Shown one piece after another: positions 1-5,088 of a DNA stretch of 12,536 nucleotides. The translations under genes were made by a program, and so were the position numbers. The notes under the pieces are model-generated. The model did no database searches. It had not been told where the DNA came from and was given only the letters and a program-made list of their open reading frames with translations. The first letter of the stretch is position 1, and each line of letters starts with the position of its first letter. Source of the DNA: JBDSGC01 sp046594105 (GTDB lineage Bacteria; Acidobacteriota; Thermoanaerobaculia; Gp7-AA8); NCBI GenBank assembly GCA_046594105.1, contig JBKJQB010000086.1, forward strand, positions 1 through 12,536, written 5' to 3'.

Positions 1-204
1 GCCGATCCGCAGGACATCCGCTATCAGATCAAGAAAGGGCCGGAGGTCGCGCTGACAAGGGTTCGCAGCAAGGCCGACGTCGATTTCGAGCTCTTCTACG
101 CGATCCTGGCGCCGCGCGATCACAGCAATCTCCCGGTCCCCGTCGACCAGGACATCCTCAGGGGGTTCATCCGCGACTGCTACGTGGTGATGACAGAACG
201 GTAG
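1..204 (+). CDS. C-terminal end of an unidentified protein (partial)
   Basis: An open frame runs from the left edge to a TAG stop and gives the last 67 residues of a protein that begins outside the window. The peptide starts ADPQDIRYQIKKG and ends DCYVVMTER, with mixed charged and hydrophobic residues typical of a folded cytoplasmic domain. I see no membrane segment, cysteine motif or catalytic signature, and I do not recognise the family. The gene is the only one on the plus strand and converges with the PAS protein gene; a hairpin terminator lies between them. That the frame is coding is inferred from its uninterrupted reading and ordinary composition. Confidence 0.6.
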   Translation, partial: ADPQDIRYQIKKGPEVALTRVRSKADVDFELFYAILAPRDHSNLPVPVDQDILRGFIRDCYVVMTER

Positions 205-260
205 TGCAGCCGGCAACGCTCCGGGAGATCGCTCGAGACGGCTGCCGTCCGCTGCAAATC

Positions 261-297
261 CGACAAAAGAAAGAGCGGCCCAAAAGGCCGCTCTTTC
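261..297 (-). terminator. Intrinsic terminator of the PAS-protein gene
   Basis: A perfect 12-bp stem (269-280 with 286-297, GAAAGAGCGGCC and its complement) closes a 5-base loop. Read on the minus strand the stem is followed at once by TTTTGTCG, so it is a Rho-independent terminator for the gene ending at 448. The 3' arm on the plus strand also ends in CTCTTT, so it may weakly terminate the converging plus-strand gene as well. Confidence 0.85.
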
Positions 298-447
298 CAA
301 ATTCCAGTACGGCCCCCGGGAGGGCCACGATCGGGTAGCTGTAGCTGAGTGTGGGGATCGGGGGCGATGACGTTGATGGCTCCGTTCGCTCATGGATACG
401 AAACCACGCCAGGCAATGCGAGCATCGGGCGTCTCGAAAGGACGGTG

Positions 448-1698
448 TCACGGCGAGGCAGCGAGTTCGGCGAGCTCCCGTCGCGCCCGCACCAATTCCG
501 ATACCTCGGTGGCGTAAAGGACGATGTCGGTTGTCTTGCCATCAGTCCCGACCAGCGGCTGGAACGCGAGACTCCAGTAGGTCTCGTGCAGAACCCCGTC
601 CCCGTTGCGGTCCAGCATGACGCGAAGTTGATCCGCCATATAAGGTTGGGCTGTATCACGCACCTGATCGAGGATTTCGAAGATGCCCTGACCCTCCACT
701 TCCGGGAAGACCTCTCGCGCTTTCCTGCCGACGGCGTTGCGCTTGCCGACAAAGGATTCCCACACCGGATTCACCAGTTCGATGATGTATTCCGGCCCGC
801 GATACAACGCCATCACTGAGGGAGAGCCCATGAACACCCGCCGCAAGCGTTCGCGTTCGGCTTTGACCTGCGTGAGCGAAGCATCGCGCACTTCGGTCAT
901 TCTTTTCTGATCATCAATGTCCGCTCCCGAGCCCACCCACTTTACGGCGCTGCCAGACCGGTCGATCAAAGGAGCGGCGCGGAGGTGATGCCAGCGGTAC
1001 CGCTGTTCGGACACTCGCAGCAGCCGCGCTTCCACAGCGTAAGGTGTAAGGCTGACCACGGACTCCTTCCACCTGCTCGATACCGATGCGAGATCCGAGG
1101 GATGCACAATCGACTGCCAGCCGTCACCGAGAAGGGATTCCTCCGGTTTCTGAGCGAGTGCTGTGAACGCGGGGCTCACGTAATCGAATGCCCCGTCGCT
1201 CCGCGCCGTCCACGTGATGAATGGAAGCATGTCCGCCAGAATGCGGTACCGCTCCTCGCTTTGGCGCAGCACCTCCTGCTCATCCTTCCGGTCGGTGATG
1301 TCCGTGTGAATTCCAACCCATTCACGAATGGAATCGTCATCGTTGAGTACAGGCACGGCACGCACCGAGAAATGCCGGTACACACCATCTTGTCGGCGGA
1401 CTCGATGTTCGAAGGCGAAGACCCCCCGGCTCTGCACCGCCGTATTCCAACTCTCAATCGTCGGTTGCCGGTCGTCGGGGTGGACCGCATCCGCCCATCC
1501 AAACCGTTCATACTCGTCGCGTGACTGCCCTGTGAATGCGGACCATCCCGGCTGTTCCCCGAGCATTTCTCCCTCAGGACTGTTCGTCCAGACAATTTGC
1601 CCTGTCGCCAGTACGAGCGAGCGATATCGCGCCGAACTCTTCGTTGCTTCATCAGCCGGCGCAGAAGGGGAAAGGGCAGCAGAATGTCCCGGAGTCAT
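448..1698 (-). CDS. Triple-PAS protein without an output domain
   Basis: The 416-residue protein is built from three PAS domains with PAC-type ends, at roughly residues 20-140, 145-275 and 290-405. The first two end with typical PAC sequence (GIHTDITDRK and GADIDDQKR). PAS domains bind small ligands or cofactors and relay sensing to an attached output. No HisKA, HATPase, GGDEF, EAL or receiver domain follows: the chain stops about ten residues after the third PAS, in a helix (RARRELAEL) that would normally lead into a kinase. There is no signal peptide or membrane segment, so it should be cytoplasmic. ATG at 1698 with AAGG 7 bases upstream is preferred over TTG at 1728, which has no ribosome site. 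It may be a truncated kinase or a stand-alone sensor acting on another protein. It is monocistronic, with its own terminator. Confidence 0.85.
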   Translation of the reverse strand: MTPGHSAALSPSAPADEATKSSARYRSLVLATGQIVWTNSPEGEMLGEQPGWSAFTGQSRDEYERFGWADAVHPDDRQPTIESWNTAVQSRGVFAFEHRVRRQDGVYRHFSVRAVPVLNDDDSIREWVGIHTDITDRKDEQEVLRQSEERYRILADMLPFITWTARSDGAFDYVSPAFTALAQKPEESLLGDGWQSIVHPSDLASVSSRWKESVVSLTPYAVEARLLRVSEQRYRWHHLRAAPLIDRSGSAVKWVGSGADIDDQKRMTEVRDASLTQVKAERERLRRVFMGSPSVMALYRGPEYIIELVNPVWESFVGKRNAVGRKAREVFPEVEGQGIFEILDQVRDTAQPYMADQLRVMLDRNGDGVLHETYWSLAFQPLVGTDGKTTDIVLYATEVSELVRARRELAELAASP

Positions 1699-1815
1699 CG
1701 CGGCGCCTTGCTGCAAGTGGCGTGACAAGTGCGACTCGTGCGTGGGAAAGCTGTGCGGGAGGGAAGAGACCGAAGGGGCTGCTCAGCACTCTGTTTTCAG
1801 ATCCGTAATTCGAAA

Positions 1816-1864
1816 TGGAGCCGTTGACCGGATTTGAACCGGTGACCTGCTGATTACGAATCAG
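1816..1864 (-). other. tRNA-Thr(CGT) 3' half, probable attachment-site scar
   Basis: Read on the minus strand, this stretch holds the anticodon loop TTCGTAA (anticodon CGT, threonine), the 3' side of the anticodon stem, a short variable region, a perfect T arm (ACCGG, TTCAAAT, CCGGT), the 3' acceptor strand CAACGGC and an encoded CCA end. The matching 5' acceptor strand GCCGTTG and a D arm are absent upstream (1865-1900), so this is not a working tRNA. Partial 3' halves starting at the anticodon stem are the usual direct-repeat scar left when a tyrosine-recombinase element inserts into a tRNA gene. The integrated DNA would then lie to the right, with the intact tRNA outside the window. A simple tRNA deletion is the alternative. 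Confidence 0.8.
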
Positions 1865-1917
1865 TTCCCGGAGTCGTAGACGCCAAGTGGCTTTAACCGC
1901 CCGCTATCGGACCCGAT

Positions 1918-1935
1918 GGACACCAGTTGGACACC
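1918..1935. repeat. Paired GGACACC direct repeats beside the tRNA fragment
   Basis: Two identical heptamers, GGACACC at 1918-1924 and 1929-1935, sit 11 bp apart centre to centre, about one helical turn, some 55 bp inside the putative attachment scar. Integrase arm-type sites have this arrangement, short direct repeats on one face of the helix near an att core. With only two copies of 7 bp, chance cannot be excluded. Confidence 0.35.
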
Positions 1936-2053
1936 CAACCGACTTCGAGGCTGATGGTCGCAGGCGACCTCCCCGCCCACGCCACCCCGCAGATGATGCG
2001 CGCTGCCGTCTCGGCCGCGGTCGTCGCAGCTCTTTGCGCTTCACTCCAGGAGG

Positions 2054-2173
2054 TTACTTCTCAGCCTGAGGCGCGAGGGACCTAAGTAGAGCGGGGATGG
2101 GATCGATGGTCTCGGCGACCTGGCCGGCCCACTCGACCCACTCCGCGAACCTAATGGGGTCGGTAGCGGACAC
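2054..2173 (-). pseudogene. Possible C-terminal relic or 39-codon small ORF
   Basis: The frame ending at the TAA at 2056-2054 encodes a stretch that reads like real protein, beginning VSATDPIRFAEWVEWAG and ending RSLAPQAEK. It could start at GTG 2173, but no Shine-Dalgarno sequence is visible. Just upstream the same frame has two consecutive stops, while plausible peptide (DLDAALPEVMKALIRAG) continues in a different minus-strand frame. A frameshifted gene remnant would explain this. I do not recognise the family, and the gap may simply be non-coding. Confidence 0.2.
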
Positions 2174-2483
2174 TGCTGCCGCCCGCTCGAATAAGCGCTT
2201 TCATCACTTCTGGCAAAGCCGCGTCGAGATCCTGATCCTTTGTCCGCGAGAAACTTCGTCGTTCCCCGTTCGCTGATGCCCGGCAATGTGATCGCGGGCG
2301 AGGACGCTTCGCTCGCAATCGGACCCGTTCTCCTCTCCTCGGCGCCCTCACCGCGACCATGCTCTTCCGGTGGCTGCTGCAATTGAGGGAAACGACCATA
2401 CCGAATGAATCACCTGCGGTCTTCCGCATGCATCTCTTCGCGCGGTGACCGCCATCTCCGAGCCACTCCAGGAGAACGACTGC

Positions 2484-2500
2484 GTATGCCCGGCGCATAC
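2484..2500 (-). terminator. Weak hairpin after the second Zn-REC gene
   Basis: A perfect 6-bp stem (GTATGC, with 5-base loop, GCATAC) lies 18 bases past the stop codon of the gene ending at 2518. No T-rich tract follows on the minus strand, so intrinsic termination is doubtful. It may only protect the 3' end or be coincidental. Confidence 0.25.
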
Positions 2501-2517
2501 CGAGCGGTCGTCCCCCG

Positions 2518-3198
2518 TTACGCTACCGCGCGCTGGAGCCGAGGGACCATGCGTCCGACAACTTCACCCAGCCGGGCGAAGTCGATCGGCTTGGCAACGT
2601 AGTCATCGGCGTGAAACGTTTTAATCGCTTCATGCTTGTAGCGGGGCGACGTGTAGAGCGCAGTCATGATCACCACCCGCACATCGGGGAAACTCGACTT
2701 GATGGTGCGGCAGAGCTGCCGGCCGTCGACCTTCGGCATCAGCGCGTCGGTCAGCACGAGCACGGGCGCCACCGTTTCCATCATTTGCAGAGCTTGCGTT
2801 GCGTCCGTAGCGGTCAGCACGCTGTAGCCCATCTCCTGGATCATGAAGGCCGCGACCGTACGGATCTCTTCGTCGTCATCGACCACCAGCACGTCGATGG
2901 TATTGCCGGTCACGGTGGCGCGGGAGGCGCGCAGGCGGCGCTCTTCGGCGTTTCGTGCGACGACGGAGGCAGGCGCGAGATTCCAGAACTCGCGATTGAA
3001 ATAGGGACCCGACTTGCAGAGGCAGGTCTGGCACGCGCCACACACCGCGGAGGGCCGCTTGACCATGCAGAGACACCAGGCCGCAGTGGTCGCGTCGATG
3101 ACGTGGCTGCAGCTGGGACAAGGGAACATGAACGCTTGCTGCAACTGCCCTGCTGCGACGACTGCACCCTCTGCCTGCACTCCATTGAGTTGATTCAT
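2518..3198 (-). CDS. Cysteine-rich (Zn-binding type) receiver protein, second copy
   Basis: The 226-residue response regulator has an N-terminal cysteine-rich module (about residues 22-66) and a C-terminal receiver (about 98-220). Cysteines 27, 30, 42, 44, 53, 56, 59 and 61 form a CPxC / CxC / CxxC / CxC series able to bind two zinc ions. The receiver has the acidic cluster D107-D109, phospho-acceptor D151 (LTDALMP), T179 and K203. There is no DNA-binding domain. ATG 3198 has GGAG 8 bases upstream; GTG 3204 lies too close to it. It is a close paralogue of the 3867-4562 gene, with the linker RASRATVTGNTIDVLVVDDD identical. A sigma-54 type promoter precedes it. It probably receives phosphate from a neighbouring hybrid kinase, directly or through the Hpt protein; its output is unknown. 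Confidence 0.9.
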   Translation of the reverse strand: MNQLNGVQAEGAVVAAGQLQQAFMFPCPSCSHVIDATTAAWCLCMVKRPSAVCGACQTCLCKSGPYFNREFWNLAPASVVARNAEERRLRASRATVTGNTIDVLVVDDDEEIRTVAAFMIQEMGYSVLTATDATQALQMMETVAPVLVLTDALMPKVDGRQLCRTIKSSFPDVRVVIMTALYTSPRYKHEAIKTFHADDYVAKPIDFARLGEVVGRMVPRLQRAVA

Positions 3199-3212
3199 GG
3201 TCACCGCTCCGT
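3199..3212 (-). promoter_or_regulatory. Ribosome-binding region copied from a receiver gene's 3' end
   Basis: The 14 bases ACGGAGCGGTGACC immediately before the ATG are identical to 4578-4565. There they are the last codons (…NGAVT) of the single-domain receiver gene that overlaps the start of the paralogous Zn-REC gene. The GGAG inside serves as the Shine-Dalgarno sequence. Confidence 0.6.
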
Positions 3213-3269
3213 CGTATCGTTGAGATCCGAGGTTGGTCGCCTCGCTGGCGTCCCCGGTCGCTCTCCTCT

Positions 3270-3288
3270 ATCGCAACGGCGCTGCCAT
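3270..3288 (-). promoter_or_regulatory. Sigma-54 (RpoN) type promoter of the second Zn-REC gene
   Basis: The minus strand reads ATGGCAGCGCCGTTGCGAT. TGGCA (3287-3283) and TTGC (3276-3273) match the -24 and -12 elements of the consensus TGGCACG-N4-TTGCW, with the required 10 bases between GG and GC. Transcription would begin near 3261, leaving a leader of about 60 bases before ATG 3198. An A/T-rich tract (3298-3345) lies just upstream, as expected for the bendable DNA between enhancer and promoter. The same 19 bases stand before the receiver cassette at 4982-5000. Confidence 0.65.
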
Positions 3289-3489
3289 GCATGACATGCC
3301 TTTAACTCATTCATTTAAAAGCATTTAAAGAATTTGAAGGAACAGCCACGGTGTCTTCGAATCCGACAGTGTCCGGTTTCCGCACGCTTTGCGAAGAGGC
3401 CGTAACCAGACCTGGCGCCTGCGCGGCAGAACGTCTCGGAGCGTGACCTTGGCGGAGCCTTGGGCAACCAGCGCCGCCGGCCGTGCCGG

Positions 3490-3870
3490 CTAGGCCTGCT
3501 GATTCTTCTCCGGTGTCGGGCCCGAGGCGGTCGTGCGACTCAGTTCCTGCAGCGAGGACAGGCGGATGGCGTCGAGCTGCGAGACCAGTCCCTTGATCGT
3601 GTCGATCTCGGTGGTGCGAAGAACCCGAGCCTCGAAAAGTGCATGGCGGATCAAGGCCTCCCCTTCCAGAGCGAGCCGGGTGACTTCGGGAAACCCGTAG
3701 GTCCCGCCGATTCCGGCCATGCTGTGAAACTCGCGCATCAGCACATCCAGCGGTTCGCCGGCCTGATTCACTGCGGCCGTCACCCCATCTTCGATCCGGC
3801 GCAGACGTTCATTCAAACGTTCCAGAAATTTCGGAATCAGGAAACTGAGATCGACTTTCCCGCCGGTCAA
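3490..3870 (-). CDS. Histidine phosphotransfer (Hpt) protein
   Basis: The 126-residue protein contains an Hpt signature around FHSMAGIGGTYGFPEVTRLA, with H49 as the likely phosphorylated histidine and G53 and G59 at the conserved helix-packing positions. The usual HxLKG lysine is replaced by alanine (HSMAG). The all-helical, soluble composition fits the Hpt four-helix bundle, and the length matches a stand-alone domain. Such proteins shuttle phosphate between the receiver of a hybrid kinase and a separate response regulator. It starts at TTG 3870, whose last bases form the TGA stop of the preceding Zn-REC gene (TTGA, 4-base overlap), so translation is probably coupled. No other start lies before the histidine region except Met45. 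It is the last gene of the cassette. Confidence 0.8.
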   Translation of the reverse strand: MTGGKVDLSFLIPKFLERLNERLRRIEDGVTAAVNQAGEPLDVLMREFHSMAGIGGTYGFPEVTRLALEGEALIRHALFEARVLRTTEIDTIKGLVSQLDAIRLSSLQELSRTTASGPTPEKNQQA

Positions 3871-4562
3871 GACGCCGCCCGCTCCCGGGGAGCGGGCACC
3901 AGCCGCCCCACCACTTCGCTCAGCTTCTGGAAGTCGATCGGCTTGGCCACGTAATCATCCGCGTGAAAACTCTTCAATGCTTCGTACTTGTAGCGGGGCG
4001 ACGTGTAGAGCGCAGTCATGATCACTACCCGGACGCTGGGGAAGCTGGCCTTGATGAAGCGGCAGAGCTGCCGGCCATCAACCTTCGGCATCAACGCATC
4101 GGTCAACACGAGGCTGGGCCTCACCATCTCCATCATTTCCAGCGCCTGCGCGGCTCCCGATGCAGTGAGCACGCTGTATCCCATTTCGTGAATCATGAAG
4201 GCGGCCACGCTCCTGATTTCCTCGTCATCGTCTACCACCAGCACGTCGATGGTGTTGCCGGTGACGGTGGCCCGGGAGGCACGCAGCTGGCGCTCCGTCA
4301 CGTTGCGGGCGATGACCGAAGCCGGCGCGCGCTTCCAGAACTGCCGAACCACCTGCGGCTCCGACTTGCAGAGGCAGGTCTGACAGCGATCGCAGACGAC
4401 CGAGGGTTGCTTGACCAGGCAGCGGCACCATTCGGCGGTGAGGGCGTCGATGTCCTGATGGCACCCTGGACAGGGGAACGAGAAGGCCTGCTCCGCTCCG
4501 CTGCCTGCTGCGATCACGGCGGGGGCCGCGCTGAAAGACGTCGCTTCGTTGAATACGCTCAT
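3867..4562 (-). CDS. Cysteine-rich (Zn-binding type) receiver protein, cassette copy
   Basis: The 231-residue protein has eight N-terminal cysteines (31, 34, 46, 48, 57, 60, 63, 65) in a CPGC / CRC / CDRC / CLC series suited to two zinc sites. A short linker follows, then a complete receiver domain: D111-D113, phospho-acceptor D155, T183, K207. Nothing follows the receiver, so any output must come from the cysteine-rich part or from partner binding. ATG 4562 overlaps the stop of the upstream receiver gene by 4 bases (ATGA), and its own stop overlaps the Hpt start. The paralogue at 2518-3198 has the same architecture and shares a 39-base identical DNA stretch (3987-4025 against 2635-2673), which points to recent duplication or gene conversion. 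The cysteine-rich module could bind nucleic acid or protein; the sequence does not say which. Confidence 0.9.
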   Translation of the reverse strand: MSVFNEATSFSAAPAVIAAGSGAEQAFSFPCPGCHQDIDALTAEWCRCLVKQPSVVCDRCQTCLCKSEPQVVRQFWKRAPASVIARNVTERQLRASRATVTGNTIDVLVVDDDEEIRSVAAFMIHEMGYSVLTASGAAQALEMMEMVRPSLVLTDALMPKVDGRQLCRFIKASFPSVRVVIMTALYTSPRYKYEALKSFHADDYVAKPIDFQKLSEVVGRLVPAPRERAAS

Positions 4563-4945
4563 GAGGTCACCGCTCCGTTCAGAATGTCGAGGACTTCGTT
4601 GGCCAGGCTCATGGGATCGAACGGCTTGGAGATGATGCCGCGCGCTCCCAGTTCCGAGAGCTTCCGGCGATCGGAAGCCTGAACCTTGGCGGTCATGAAG
4701 ATCACCGGGATCTCGCGGGTGGAGAGGGTTTCCCGCAGGAGCGCCAGCGTGCTCGGCCCGTCGATCTCCGGCATCATCACGTCGAGCAGCACCACATCGG
4801 GCTGCACCGCCGCGGCGATCCGGACTCCCTCGAAACCGTTGGCCGCCGAGAACACCTCGAAGTCGCCCATGGTCTCCAACGTCAGGCCGGCCACTTCGCG
4901 GATGTCCGCCTCGTCGTCGATCAGCAGAATCTTCTTCATGGCCAT
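4559..4945 (-). CDS. Single-domain response regulator (CheY-like)
   Basis: The 128-residue protein is a lone receiver domain. KKILLIDDEADIRE gives the acidic pair D10/D11; D55 in LLDVMMPEIDG is the phospho-acceptor; T85 (FMTAK) and K107 (SKPFD) complete the active site. No output domain is attached, so it acts by protein contact or as a phosphate relay or sink. ATG 4945 has AAGGA 7 bases upstream. The open frame continues upstream without a stop, but a sigma-54 type promoter at 4982-5000 and the lower G+C at third codon positions argue against a longer protein. ATG 4939 is possible. It is the first gene of the three-gene cassette and its stop overlaps the Zn-REC start. Confidence 0.9.
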   Translation of the reverse strand: MAMKKILLIDDEADIREVAGLTLETMGDFEVFSAANGFEGVRIAAAVQPDVVLLDVMMPEIDGPSTLALLRETLSTREIPVIFMTAKVQASDRRKLSELGARGIISKPFDPMSLANEVLDILNGAVTS

Positions 4946-4981
4946 CAGGCCTTCCTTGCAGTCGAGCTCATACCGTTCTTC

Positions 4982-5000
4982 ATCGCAACGGCGCTGCCAT
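4982..5000 (-). promoter_or_regulatory. Sigma-54 (RpoN) type promoter of the receiver cassette
   Basis: TGGCA (4999-4995) and TTGC (4988-4985) are separated exactly as in the RpoN consensus, GG-N10-GC. Transcription would start near 4973, about 28 bases before the receiver ATG and just ahead of its ribosome site. The preceding 5001-5040 is A/T-rich and contains a near match to an IHF site (AATCAACAAATCA). The 19-base motif is identical at 3270-3288. Expression would require an enhancer-binding ATPase encoded elsewhere. Confidence 0.65.
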
Positions 5001-5088
5001 TCCAGCAAAATCAACAAATCATTGAAATTGCGGTACTTAGCCACTCCTTCCTTCAACGGAATGAGGCCGCAATCCAAACAACGTCCGG

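Larger units (their letters stand above)
1865..2517. other. 650-bp stretch without a convincing gene
   Basis: This gap between the tRNA fragment and the second Zn-REC gene holds several overlapping open frames on both strands, but none has a good ribosome site, family signature or consistent coding character. The frames that look most protein-like are a plus-strand 43-codon frame (1954-2085, from ATGGTCGCAGG) and a minus-strand frame ending at 2054, and these overlap each other. Apart from the GGACACC pair and a small hairpin near 2484-2500, I see no repeat, integrase remnant or RNA gene. Decayed element DNA would fit the neighbouring attachment scar, but this is inference. Confidence 0.5.

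Noticed and set aside
1816..1900. Complete tRNA gene on the minus strand
   Set aside because: The T arm, anticodon loop and CCA end are present, but no complementary 5' acceptor strand or D arm exists upstream, so only the 3' half is supported.
2151..2498. 115-codon minus-strand open frame
   Set aside because: It has no ribosome site or recognisable family, has shadow-like Arg/Ser-rich composition, and conflicts with more protein-like short stretches in other frames.
3201..3314. 37-codon leader frame beginning MNELKACHAWQRRCD, partly similar in peptide to the frame before the cassette receiver (NDLLILLEWQRRCD)
   Set aside because: The shared WQRRCD is just the translation of the sigma-54 motif; the frame starts upstream of the predicted transcription start and has no ribosome site.
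3476..3490. GCCGGC hairpin just after the Hpt gene as terminator
   Set aside because: The stem is only 6 bp with a 3-base loop, includes a base of the stop codon and has no T-run after it.
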